From Niastella sp. OAS944 (GTDB taxonomy: Bacteria; Bacteroidota; Bacteroidia; Chitinophagales; Chitinophagaceae): a stretch of DNA of 64,000 bases. The notes below the pieces were generated by a model. The model was not told the DNA's origin, ran no database searches, and was given only the letters and a program-made list of their open reading frames with translations. The stretch is taken from positions 124,001-188,000 of the forward strand of contig JANUBW010000011.1 of the NCBI GenBank assembly GCA_024809215.1. Reading direction: 5' to 3'. A program made the position numbers and the translations under genes. The stretch's first letter is position 1; each line of letters opens with the position of its first letter. Positions 41,400 to 49,873 of this stretch are shown here, one piece after another.

Positions 41400-42515
41400 A
41401 TGCGTTATTATATAATCGCCGGTGAAGCATCAGGGGATTTACACGGCAGTAATCTTATCAAAGAGATCAGGAAATCAGATACCACAGCCAACATCCGGTG
41501 CTGGGGCGGCGATAGAATGCAACAGGCAGGCGGCGAACTGGTAAAGCATTACCGTAAACTGGCTTTCATGGGCTTTTGGGAAGTGGCCAAAAACATTGGC
41601 ACCATTCTCAAAAACCTTCAATTCTGCAAAGACGATATCTCCAAATACAAACCCGACGCACTCATTCTCATCGATTACCCGGGTTTTAATTTACGCATAG
41701 CCGAATGGGCCAAACAACAAGGCTATAAGATCATTTATTATATTTCACCACAAGTGTGGGCATGGAAGGAGAACCGCGTTATCAAAATGAAGAAATGCAT
41801 TGATAAAATGCTGGTGATACTTCCGTTTGAAAAAGACTATTACAAAGACAAATGGAACTGGGATGTTGAATACGTAGGCCATCCGTTGATTGAAGTGGTG
41901 GAAGAAGCGCAACTGGCTCCTGGAAATAAGCCCCTGGCAACAAAACCCATTATTGCCTTATTACCCGGTAGCCGTAAACAGGAGATCCTGAAAAAGCTGC
42001 CCATCATGCTGGAAGTAAGCCGCATGTTCCCCACCTATCAGTTCATTGTGGCCAAAGCGCCGGGACAGGAAGACAGCTTTTATGAATCGGTGCTTGCCAT
42101 GTATCCCAATGTTTCGGCTGTTCGCGATTCTACCTACAATTTGTTATTACAATCCCGCGCCGCATTAGTGACCTCAGGCACCGCCACACTCGAAACCGCG
42201 CTGTTTGGCGTTCCCGAAGTGGTTTGTTATAAAGGCAGCAATATTTCTTACCAAATAGCCAAAAGGCTAATTAAGGTGAAATACATTTCACTGGTGAACC
42301 TCATTATGGATAAGCTGGTGGTGAAAGAATTAATTCAGAATGAATTAACACCCGGCAATTTGCGTAAAGAACTCGACTCCCTGCTGAACAACGAAGCCAC
42401 GCAGCAGCAATTAAAGACCGACTATACCAGCTTGCGCCAACTGCTTGGTCAGGGCGGACATGCCTCGGCCAGGGCGGCGCAGATCATCAAAGAATATTTA
42501 CAGGGAAATAAATAG
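41400..42515 (+). CDS. lpxB: Lipid-A-disaccharide synthase
   Basis: 371 residues from the ATG at 41400 (MRYYIIAGEASGDLHG); the frame is open to 41292 but that stretch is repeat DNA. LpxB joins UDP-2,3-diacylglucosamine to lipid X in lipid A synthesis at the inner membrane. GT19 motifs are present: AGEASGDLHGSNLI, DYPGFNLRIA, YYISPQVWAWKENR, LPFEKDYY, VGHPL, LLPGSRKQEI and SGTATLETALFGVPEVV. It presumably belongs with surE and the small membrane gene, although a repeat-bearing spacer of 129 bp intervenes. Confidence 0.95.
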   Translation: MRYYIIAGEASGDLHGSNLIKEIRKSDTTANIRCWGGDRMQQAGGELVKHYRKLAFMGFWEVAKNIGTILKNLQFCKDDISKYKPDALILIDYPGFNLRIAEWAKQQGYKIIYYISPQVWAWKENRVIKMKKCIDKMLVILPFEKDYYKDKWNWDVEYVGHPLIEVVEEAQLAPGNKPLATKPIIALLPGSRKQEILKKLPIMLEVSRMFPTYQFIVAKAPGQEDSFYESVLAMYPNVSAVRDSTYNLLLQSRAALVTSGTATLETALFGVPEVVCYKGSNISYQIAKRLIKVKYISLVNLIMDKLVVKELIQNELTPGNLRKELDSLLNNEATQQQLKTDYTSLRQLLGQGGHASARAAQIIKEYLQGNK

Positions 42516-42536
42516 CCTCTGAGCATTTAAGAAGCA

Positions 42537-42571
42537 GTTACCGGTTTCCGGCCACCGGTAACTGGTAACTG
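42537..42571. repeat. GTTACCG heptamer array with inverted half
   Basis: GTTACCG, GTTTCCG, GCCACCG, GTAACTG, GTAACTG in exact 7-bp steps. The first and last units are inverse to each other. It separates the converging lpxB and the small DUF6728 gene. Confidence 0.65.
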
Positions 42572-42575
42572 TCTC

Positions 42576-42746
42576 TTATTTCTTCATCAGTATCAGCTTA
42601 ACAATAATAATCACTATTGCAACAAGGAACATAAACAGGGAGATCCTGTTAATGCCATGCATATAACGCATCCAGGGCGTATGTGGTGCATTGGGGTCAC
42701 GTTTCTTAAGATAGAAGTACTCCTGTAGTTGTCTCCAGATTCCCAT
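42576..42746 (-). CDS. Small DUF6728-like membrane protein
   Basis: 56 residues, found by direct translation. It begins MGIWRQLQEYFYLKKRDP, continues through PWMRYMHGINRISLFMFL, and ends with a hydrophobic helix (VAIVIIIVKLILM) and KK. This pattern (WRQLxEYxYLKKRDPNAP, MHGINRIS, one membrane helix) matches the short DUF6728 proteins of Bacteroidota as I know them. They are single-pass inner-membrane proteins of unknown role. It converges with lpxB. Confidence 0.8.
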   Translation of the reverse strand: MGIWRQLQEYFYLKKRDPNAPHTPWMRYMHGINRISLFMFLVAIVIIIVKLILMKK

Positions 42747-42911
42747 ACGGTTAATGTCGCTTTAATCTATTACAAAAATACTTCATTTCCATTTGTATTC
42801 AAATTAGCAAATAAGCACATTAGCCAATTAGCACATTCTTCTTCCTTCCATCCCAAAACAAGCCGGCATACATAAAACCGTGAGTATATTGATATACCTA
42901 AAAACACATGT

Positions 42912-45482
42912 ATGAAAAATTTCCTGAAGGTCCTGATCGTAGCGCCGGGCTTGTTGCTAACTGCAGCCCATGCACAGGATAAAAAAGGGGTCGCCTACCC
43001 CCCACCAGTGACCGATACTGCCAAAAAGAAACCTGCCGGTATTACCGATAAAGTTAAAAGCAGCCGTAAAATTGAAGGCCTGTTCACCCTGTACCAGGAT
43101 ACCACTAACGGTAGCGTACAACTATATGTGAAAAAGAACCAGCTTGGTAAAGAATATATCTACCAAAGCTTTTCAATAAGTGGTCCCAACCAGTTGTATT
43201 TGAACCAGAGCATGCACCGTGCTACCCTGGTTTTCAAGATCGAAAAAGCATTTGATAAGCTGGAGTTCTCACGTGTGAACACCCGGTTCTGGTACGATAA
43301 AAATAACCCCGTTAGCAAAACGGCATCGGTTGACAAACCCGAAGCGGTTTTCCTGGTTGAAAAAACCGTTAGTGAAGATGCCGATGGTTACCTGATAAGC
43401 GCCGACGGATTATTCATCAGCGAAAAGCTCGATCCTGTAAAGCCGCTTTTCCCGCCCGGCATTCCACCAACGGCCATCTTTAACCTGGGTATGCTGAACA
43501 CCGCCAAATCGCGTTACGCCAATGTTCGCTCATTCCCCAACAACTCAGATATAACAGTTGACCTGGCTTACGATAATCCAGCCCCTTATAATTCAGGCAC
43601 CACCGACATTACTGATCCCCGTTATGTACGTGTTCGTATGCAACACAGCCTTATTGCCATGCCCGAAAATGATTTCCGTTCACGCCGCGACGATCCCAGG
43701 GTTGGCTACTTTTCACAATTCATAAACGACCAAACGAGCATCAGCAACGTTCCATATAAAGACATTATTCATCGCTGGTATTTGAAGAAGAAAGACCCTA
43801 ATGCAGCCGTTAGCGAACCAGTTGAACCCATTGTTTACTGGATAGAAAATACCACACCGGTTGAATATCGCCAGATCATTATGGATGCCGGGTTAAAATG
43901 GAATGAAGCATTTGAAAAAGCAGGTTTTAAGAACGCCGTTCAAATGAAAATAATGCCCGATGATGCCAACTGGGACCCCGCCGATATCCGTTACAATGTC
44001 ATCCGCTGGGTATCTTCTGCATCACCTACCTATGGCGCAATAGGCCCCAGCTTTGTAAACCCAAAGACGGGACAGATCATTGGCGCCGACATAACCATAG
44101 AATGGTTCTCGGGCAGCTCAACGCCTATCTTTGATGAACTGTTCAAAGGCTTTGCCGCTACCGGTAACTTACAATACCCGGGTATGGACCCGCAACATGA
44201 AGCCAATTGCTCACTGGCCAATGAACTAAAGGGCCAGTTACTAACAGGTATGACTGTGCTCGACGCCAGCGGCGCATCGGCCACGGAAGTAAAAGAAATG
44301 CACAAACAATTCCTGGTTTATCTCATTATGCATGAAATGGGCCACACCCTGGGCCTGAACCACAATATGAAAGCCAGCCAGATGTTGTCGCCTGCCGAAA
44401 TAAACAATACAGAGATCACACATAAAATAGGGCTTATAGGTTCTGTAATGGATTACCCGGCCATCAATATTGCTTTAGACAAAAGCAAACAGGGCGATTA
44501 CTACACCACTATGGCCGGCCCTTACGATGTGTGGGCTATTGAATACGGTTATACCCCATTTAGTGAATCCGAAGAAGCAGAAGGCCTGAAAAAGATCATT
44601 GGCCGCAGTACCGATCCCAAACTCAATTTTGGTAACGATGGCGACGATATGCGTGCACCTGGTAAGGCCATGGACCCACGGGTTAATGTAAATGAACTTA
44701 CCAGCGATGCCATCGGTTATGCCGAAGACCGTTATAAAATAGTAAACCAGGTAATGGGCAAACTGGTGCAGAAATATACCAAGGAAGGCCAGTCATATGC
44801 CGAGCTGCGTTCACGCTATGGCGTACTGCTTAGTCAACGTTTTGCCATGACATCGGCTGTTAGCCGGTATATAGGCGGTGTATATGTTGACAGAAGTTTC
44901 CCCGAACAGAAATCAGCTACCAAACCATTTACCCCGGTTGACCTTGCCACCCAAAAACGGGCTATGGATGTGCTTACAAAATATGTATTTGCACCCAATG
45001 CCTTTGATGCCGATGCACAGGTATATGCTTATTTGCAACCACAACGCCGTGGCCTTACGCAGAACGGTACCGGTGAAGATTATCGCATTACTGATAACTT
45101 ATTGCAGGTACAGGCTTCCGGCGCTTTATCGCACCTGTTACATGGCGCTACTTTGCAACGCCTCACCAATAGCCGTTTATATGGTAACCAATACAGTGTT
45201 GCCAGCATGATGAGCGATTTGCAAAAAGGCATCTTTAGTACCGATATAGCAACCAATGTAAACGTATACCGCCAGTACCTTCAAACTTATTTTGTACGGC
45301 AACTGGTGGCTATGGTTGGCGTGCAAAACCAACAATTTGATGATGTATCAAAAGCATCGGCCCTGTATACTTTGAAAAAGATAAAAACACAATTGGCCAC
45401 TGCAGTTTCAACCAACGAAGAAACCAAGGCGCATCGCGCCAACCTGCAGTTCATTATTGAGAATGCACTGGAGAATAAATAA
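42912..45482 (+). CDS. Secreted zinc-dependent metalloprotease (DUF5117/DUF4953 type)
   Basis: 856 residues with a signal peptide (LIVAPGLLLTAAHA). Residues about 50-330 form the DUF5117-type region (GLFTLYQDTTNGSVQLYVKK). The metzincin motif HEMGHTLGLNHN begins at His474 and contains all three zinc His and the catalytic Glu; SVMDYPA behind it gives the Met-turn. The C-terminal half (about 600-850) is helical. Such proteins are common in Bacteroidota and are thought to degrade proteins in the periplasm or outside. No T9SS signal is seen. Single gene with a strong terminator. Confidence 0.9.
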   Translation: MKNFLKVLIVAPGLLLTAAHAQDKKGVAYPPPVTDTAKKKPAGITDKVKSSRKIEGLFTLYQDTTNGSVQLYVKKNQLGKEYIYQSFSISGPNQLYLNQSMHRATLVFKIEKAFDKLEFSRVNTRFWYDKNNPVSKTASVDKPEAVFLVEKTVSEDADGYLISADGLFISEKLDPVKPLFPPGIPPTAIFNLGMLNTAKSRYANVRSFPNNSDITVDLAYDNPAPYNSGTTDITDPRYVRVRMQHSLIAMPENDFRSRRDDPRVGYFSQFINDQTSISNVPYKDIIHRWYLKKKDPNAAVSEPVEPIVYWIENTTPVEYRQIIMDAGLKWNEAFEKAGFKNAVQMKIMPDDANWDPADIRYNVIRWVSSASPTYGAIGPSFVNPKTGQIIGADITIEWFSGSSTPIFDELFKGFAATGNLQYPGMDPQHEANCSLANELKGQLLTGMTVLDASGASATEVKEMHKQFLVYLIMHEMGHTLGLNHNMKASQMLSPAEINNTEITHKIGLIGSVMDYPAINIALDKSKQGDYYTTMAGPYDVWAIEYGYTPFSESEEAEGLKKIIGRSTDPKLNFGNDGDDMRAPGKAMDPRVNVNELTSDAIGYAEDRYKIVNQVMGKLVQKYTKEGQSYAELRSRYGVLLSQRFAMTSAVSRYIGGVYVDRSFPEQKSATKPFTPVDLATQKRAMDVLTKYVFAPNAFDADAQVYAYLQPQRRGLTQNGTGEDYRITDNLLQVQASGALSHLLHGATLQRLTNSRLYGNQYSVASMMSDLQKGIFSTDIATNVNVYRQYLQTYFVRQLVAMVGVQNQQFDDVSKASALYTLKKIKTQLATAVSTNEETKAHRANLQFIIENALENK

Positions 45483-45522
45483 GTGATTTCTGATTTTGAG
45501 ATTTAGGATTTTGAGAAACTTT

Positions 45523-45562
45523 AAAAGGTGGGCCTCCCGATGCATCGGGAGACCCACCTTTT
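45523..45562 (+). terminator. Terminator of the metalloprotease gene
   Basis: Long stem AAAAGGTGGG and CTCCCGATG paired with CATCGGGAG and CCCACCTTTT, then more T. It lies 40 bp past the stop and may also serve the converging gene at 45598. Confidence 0.88.
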
Positions 45563-45597
45563 TTTTAATTGTTAATCTCAAAACAACACAAGCAGTT

Positions 45598-46059
45598 CTA
45601 CCTGAAAAATCTTGCCAGAGGAATAGACTTCTTATTACGGTTCATAACTGCCTTTAAACCCTTTTCAATTGCATATACTTTATCGCGGGGATCTTCTTCA
45701 TTCAACGCCAGCGAAAGATCGCAATAACCGCTTTGCGGATTGAATGTCATAATGAGAACAATGATCTTTTGTCCCCAGAAATTGAAGGCATTATTATGCA
45801 CCAGTTCAAGCGTAACTTCTTCAACATTCTCATCAAACAGTTCATAACCATACTCATCAATAGAGCGTAACTTCTCCTTAGCGTGTTGTTTTTGAATGGT
45901 AACGGTAATAAACGGGCCAAGTGGGTTTTCTTTACCTTTTTCAAGGTTCAACAACAGAATACGGGGAATGTTCCGGTTAATGTAAGTTTCAATGCGTTGG
46001 ATCAATAGTTTGTCAATGGTGTAAGGGCCCAGGTGTTTCTGCAGGCTGTAACGTTGCAT
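45598..46059 (-). CDS. Conserved-looking cytosolic protein of unknown function
   Basis: 153 residues without signal peptide or membrane helix. It starts MQRYSLQKHLGPYTIDKLL and has alternating strand-like and charged segments (RIETYINRNIPRILLLNLEKG, FITVTIQKQHAKEKLRSIDEYGYELFDENVEEVTLELVHN), then FWGQKIIVLIMTFNPQSGYCDLSLALNEEDPRDKVYAIEKGL. The composition is that of a folded alpha/beta protein. I do not recognise the family. Its upstream spacer holds repeat arrays and a candidate RNA. Confidence 0.75.
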   Translation of the reverse strand: MQRYSLQKHLGPYTIDKLLIQRIETYINRNIPRILLLNLEKGKENPLGPFITVTIQKQHAKEKLRSIDEYGYELFDENVEEVTLELVHNNAFNFWGQKIIVLIMTFNPQSGYCDLSLALNEEDPRDKVYAIEKGLKAVMNRNKKSIPLARFFR

Positions 46060-46172
46060 AGCTCAATTAGTTTTGAGGTGATAATATATGTATGCTATAT
46101 ACAAGCTATGCTGCTAATCAGAGGCGTTTATGTGTTAAATTTAGCAATTGGGCATCATATGACAAAATTTAG

Positions 46173-46262
46173 TTAACTGGTTAACGAGTTAACAAGTTAA
46201 CAAGGTGATGTAACCAACAACCCTAAAACTATGAACTAAAAACTAAGAACTTAAAACTAACC
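46173..46262. repeat. Octamer and inverted heptamer arrays
   Basis: Four 8-bp units TTAACTGG, TTAACGAG, TTAACAAG, TTAACAAG lie at 46173-46204. Five 7-bp units ACTATGA, ACTAAAA, ACTAAGA, ACTTAAA, ACTAACC follow at 46228-46262, in the opposite orientation to the GTTYNNA arrays elsewhere. Confidence 0.65.
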
Positions 46263-46328
46263 CTACATACTACCCCCTATTGCTGTTTAAACAATACGGG
46301 CATTATACACAATCAGTGTGTCTATTAT

Positions 46329-46616
46329 TTGCAAACCGCCCCCTGGCTATGTTATTTTTACATCAGAAAGCAAGCAAACAAAAACCTTAGACTACCTCTG
46401 AAACCTTTATCCATACCGTATCCTTAAAAAACCCGTAGGTAAGAACGTACCCTTGCAGTTCCCAACCTTAAGCCCGTTTATAATCCGTACACAGAGACCT
46501 TAGAAAACAAAGTACAAGTACCCTGTCCAAAAATCCAATGAAAGATCAATGAAAACGCCTTTTGGAAACGCCAAAAGAGATTGTCTCCCCATCCCGATGG
46601 CCATCGGGACGGGAGA
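46329..46616 (+). ncRNA. Candidate small RNA with promoter and structured 3' end
   Basis: TTG (46329-46331), a 21-bp spacer and TATTTTTA (46353-46360) form a plausible promoter. The unit ends with a stem CTTTTGG / CCAAAAG (46559-46577) followed by a terminator with arms TCTCCC / GGGAGA around a perfect ATCCCGATGG inner stem (46584-46616) and T7. No protein-like frame lies between them. The 11-mer TATCCTTAAAA (46419-46429) also occurs in the candidate at 32549 (32639-32649). Function unknown. Confidence 0.45.
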
Positions 46617-46635
46617 TTTTTTTATTTACAGGCTA

Positions 46636-47031
46636 TTATAAAATTGATCTAGGATCGTTGGAGGGATGCACTTTAACCAACATCATTGTTGCTATGGACC
46701 GTGCCCGTTGTTTTATCAATTCGGCTTTATCGCCTTCAAACAGTTCATCAACCGTTGCCAGGAACAATTGCTGCCAACGTTCAAAATGGGCGGCAGTAAG
46801 CGGCGATTTCTGGTGTAACTGCACATGCGCTACCATCGGATTGCCTTTAAACCCACCGGTTTGAAACAGAATATTCTCCCAAAAATCATACATACGGGGT
46901 AAATGCTGCTCCCAATTCACCCTGGCAACGTCGTTAAACAGGTAGCCAATGGTTTCATCGAGCTTCACCTTGTTGTAAAAGGTATCAACCAGTAATTGTA
47001 TATCCGCTCTGTTACTAATATCCTTTTTCAT
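46636..47031 (-). CDS. Truncated hemoglobin (group III-like)
   Basis: 131 residues with the two-over-two globin fold. Features: LLVDTFYNKVKLDETIGYLF, then HLPRMYDFWENILFQTGGFKGNPM, and the proximal-His region HVQLHQKSPLTAAHFERWQQLF. The pattern is that of group III (P-type) truncated hemoglobins. They bind O2 or NO and are proposed to scavenge NO. Its ATG overlaps the nosY stop by 4 nt, so it is the last gene of the nos operon. Confidence 0.88.
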   Translation of the reverse strand: MKKDISNRADIQLLVDTFYNKVKLDETIGYLFNDVARVNWEQHLPRMYDFWENILFQTGGFKGNPMVAHVQLHQKSPLTAAHFERWQQLFLATVDELFEGDKAELIKQRARSIATMMLVKVHPSNDPRSIL

Positions 47032-47795
47032 AAGTCTTTTCTATTAAATTTTCTTACCGACCACCACAGCGGCGTAAAGGCCCAGGCAATCATAATGAGT
47101 ACAGTGGCAGCCATACCCCATTGATTACCAAAGAAATTACTAAATATGGCGCTGGTGGCGCCCATTAAAGCCGAAATATCGAGCTTCAATAAAATTAGAA
47201 TGCGCGCCAGGTCAACAGGATTTAAACAACTGAACACCACCATTGGTTTTTCCATTGGGTAATCCATGAACTGGAATAATAAGAATAATACAATGCCGTC
47301 AAAAATAAGGGTAAAATAGAACCATAATAAAATGGCAACACCAATTCCTTTTGCTTTATCCCTCGTAAGTACCGAAGCCAACAGGGCTATTGACACAAAA
47401 ACAATGGTCAACAGCAAGCCCATGGCCGTCATCATTAAACCAACATCGGTTGGTGCATAAATAAGCACCGGCAGGCCGCACCCCACTAAAAATGCCACAC
47501 ACATTGATGAAGCCAGCCCTGTAAAAATACTTAGCCAGATATTTACCCGCCTTAGTGGTTGCGACACCAACAGTTCAATAAACTCGGCCGCATTGTACAC
47601 ATAGATGGTTGAAAATACGATGCTCACCAGCGGAACAATGATCAATACCAGGTTCAACAGGCTTAAGATCCCTTTTGATGGATTGTCTTCAAGATTGAAC
47701 ACACTGAATGAGATCACCGCTAAAAACACCGTAAAAGCAATGATGATCCTGTTGCGTAACAGATCGAGCAAAACATATTTAATGATCTTTTTCAT
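47028..47795 (-). CDS. nosY: NosY-type ABC transporter permease
   Basis: 255 residues with about six membrane helices (VLLDLLRNRIIIAFTVFLAVI, LVLIIVPLVSIVFSTIYVYNA, and others). The cytoplasmic loop AAEFIELLVSQPLRRVNIWLS is typical of NosY/ABC-2 permeases. With NosF it forms the transporter proposed to supply sulfur or another factor for the copper-sulfur CuZ centre of NosZ. It overlaps the next gene by 4 nt and follows nosF by 7 bp, so it is co-translated in the nos operon. Confidence 0.88.
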   Translation of the reverse strand: MKKIIKYVLLDLLRNRIIIAFTVFLAVISFSVFNLEDNPSKGILSLLNLVLIIVPLVSIVFSTIYVYNAAEFIELLVSQPLRRVNIWLSIFTGLASSMCVAFLVGCGLPVLIYAPTDVGLMMTAMGLLLTIVFVSIALLASVLTRDKAKGIGVAILLWFYFTLIFDGIVLFLLFQFMDYPMEKPMVVFSCLNPVDLARILILLKLDISALMGATSAIFSNFFGNQWGMAATVLIMIAWAFTPLWWSVRKFNRKDL

Positions 47796-47802
47796 GGTTA
47801 TT

Positions 47803-48513
47803 CTATTTAGCGGCCGCCATTACATGTGCAATGGCGCGTGATAATTTATTTTCACCGGTATCTTCCTGCAACTGGGTAAGCGATTTATGAAATCGAAGTT
47901 TGCCTTCTTCCATATAAATCACTTCGGTAACTATATCATCGAGGTCGCTTAAGATATGCGAAGTGATCAATACCAGCTTGCCCTGTTGTTTTTCTTTCCT
48001 GATCTTGTCTTTCAATATTTCTGTTGATAATGGGTCGAGGCCGGCCGTGGGTTCATCGAGGATCAGCACATCGGGGTTGAATAAGAATGCCAGCGAGGCG
48101 CTTACCTTTTGGCGGGTACCGCCCGACAATGTGCCCATTCTTTTATTCATCATACCATCAAGTTTGAACAACTGAATAAGTTCTTCATCCAGGGGCCCGG
48201 CCGAATGTTTGCGAATATCTTTCATCATATCCAGCACTTGTGCAATGGTCATATTCTCGGGATAGCGGCCAATTTGCGGCATGTACCCAATGTTACTACG
48301 GTATAGCCAGTTATGTGCAATGTTCTGCTGGTTGAAGGTTATAAAACCACTATCGGGCACCACCATACCTAACAGGCATTTTATAAAAGTAGTTTTACCC
48401 GAACCATTGGGACCTATAAGCGAAATAGTTTGTCCTTTATTGCAGGTGGCGCTTACGTTGTCGAGCACTGTAAGTTTAGAGAATCTTTTCGTAACATTAG
48501 TTGCTATGATCAT
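47803..48513 (-). CDS. nosF: NosF-type ABC transporter ATP-binding protein
   Basis: 236 residues. Walker A GPNGSGKTT (about 34-42), signature LSGGTRQKV, Walker B VLILDEPTAGLDPL and the switch His in ITSHILSDLD are all intact. It energises NosY in CuZ-centre maturation. It lies between nosD (upstream, across a 120-bp repeat-bearing spacer) and nosY (7 bp downstream). Confidence 0.9.
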   Translation of the reverse strand: MIIATNVTKRFSKLTVLDNVSATCNKGQTISLIGPNGSGKTTFIKCLLGMVVPDSGFITFNQQNIAHNWLYRSNIGYMPQIGRYPENMTIAQVLDMMKDIRKHSAGPLDEELIQLFKLDGMMNKRMGTLSGGTRQKVSASLAFLFNPDVLILDEPTAGLDPLSTEILKDKIRKEKQQGKLVLITSHILSDLDDIVTEVIYMEEGKLRFHKSLTQLQEDTGENKLSRAIAHVMAAAK

Positions 48514-48523
48514 AAAATAAAGA

Positions 48524-48632
48524 GTTACCGGTTACCAGTTTCCGGTTGCCAGGCCTTGAATGTTGATCAGCCTGCCAGCAATCGGGGTCTCCGAATTTTA
48601 GTCCCGGTAACCAGTAACGGGTAACCGGGAAC
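48524..48632. repeat. Inverted pair of heptamer arrays between nosD and nosF
   Basis: GTTACCG, GTTACCA, GTTTCCG, GTTGCCA occupy 48524-48551. The complementary set CGGTAAC, CAGTAAC, GGGTAAC, CGGGAAC occupies 48605-48632. Together they could form a long stem-loop around about 53 nt, inside the nos operon. Confidence 0.75.
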
Positions 48633-48636
48633 AGTA

Positions 48637-49869
48637 TTATTTAAATGCTTTCATTCGTGGCTGATCGTCTTTCAGGTTCTCAGGAATAAAACCGGGAATT
48701 GTTTTCTCGGCTTTATCGAGCAAACTGGCAATGAAACTGCGAAACAACATCATGGTTACCGGGTTGCGCTCGGCTATCATGGCATATACACTTACCGGTC
48801 TGTAGGGTACATCTCCTACCCCATCGTGATTGAGGTCGTAGCCTTCATATTTATCCCAGTAATTGCTATTGAAAGTGTTTAACACCAATGTTCCATTGGT
48901 TGCCACATCAAAACTGTTTGCCTGAAAGTTGTTTTGGGTAATAGTATTATCATTACAGCTGGCCTGTATCTTCAGGGCCCAGCCATTATTATAAAACACA
49001 TTCTGTGTTACATTAATGCGGTTGGTTCCTTCCATATAAATACCCGTGGTATTGCGTACAAACCGGTTGTGCTGTATACGGCTGTCGCTGATTTCTTTTA
49101 ATAAAATACCATAGGCAGCGCTGCCCCAGTTCTCAAAAAATATATTCTGCACCATGGTAACGCCCTTTGAGAACATGACGGCCACACCGGCGCCATTATT
49201 CCTGAACTGGTTGCCAACATACGCATCGTCGTTGGAGAACATAAAGTGCAACCCATAACGCACATTGCCGGTGCTTACATTATTTTTTATGGTAGAATGG
49301 GTCACAAATTCAAAATAAATACCATCGCGATGGCCGGTAATGGTATTGTTCATTATTTGCATACTGTCGCTCTTCCAGCAATGAATGCCATTGGCTGAAG
49401 TAACTTCGTTTATGGCGTTTGAGCGAAGCTCATTATTTGCAATCGTACAGCTTACTGCATGCTGACTATATATACCAAAGAAAGTATCATCGAGTTTGTT
49501 GTTTCGGATGGTAACGTTACGACTGTTCACTATTCGAATGGCAGCAATATCATTGTATCCTGAATAGCCGCTGTGTTGCACCGAAAATCCTTCTATCACT
49601 ACATGGCTGCTTTTGATCACCATGATCTCGTTCTTTTTTTGCCCGTCGAGCACGGGGCAACCAACACCTTTTATATAAAGCGGTTTATTTACAACGATCG
49701 TTGGCTCACGATAAACGCCATGCTCAACAATGATCGTGTCGCCCGGCATTGCGTTGTTGATAGCCTCCTGAAGCTTTTGCAACGGTGTAGCCGGACGAAC
49801 GATCCATGTTTTGGCATGCGCCGTAATTGTAAACACAACGAGGCTTATTAGCATGCATAGGTTTTTCAT
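48637..49869 (-). CDS. nosD: NosD, periplasmic CuZ-centre maturation protein
   Basis: 410 residues from the ATG at 49869 (MKNLCMLISLVVFTITAHA, a Sec signal); the frame is open 11 codons further but would overlap nosL. The mature protein is a right-handed parallel beta-helix with CASH repeats, seen as recurring units such as IRNNKLDDTFFGIY, IMNNTITGHRDGIYFEFV and VTQNVFYNNGWALKI. NosD works with NosFY in building the CuZ centre of nitrous-oxide reductase in the periplasm. Length and motif order are normal. It starts 4 bp after the nosL stop. Confidence 0.92.
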   Translation of the reverse strand: MKNLCMLISLVVFTITAHAKTWIVRPATPLQKLQEAINNAMPGDTIIVEHGVYREPTIVVNKPLYIKGVGCPVLDGQKKNEIMVIKSSHVVIEGFSVQHSGYSGYNDIAAIRIVNSRNVTIRNNKLDDTFFGIYSQHAVSCTIANNELRSNAINEVTSANGIHCWKSDSMQIMNNTITGHRDGIYFEFVTHSTIKNNVSTGNVRYGLHFMFSNDDAYVGNQFRNNGAGVAVMFSKGVTMVQNIFFENWGSAAYGILLKEISDSRIQHNRFVRNTTGIYMEGTNRINVTQNVFYNNGWALKIQASCNDNTITQNNFQANSFDVATNGTLVLNTFNSNYWDKYEGYDLNHDGVGDVPYRPVSVYAMIAERNPVTMMLFRSFIASLLDKAEKTIPGFIPENLKDDQPRMKAFK

Positions 49870-49873
49870 AAGA

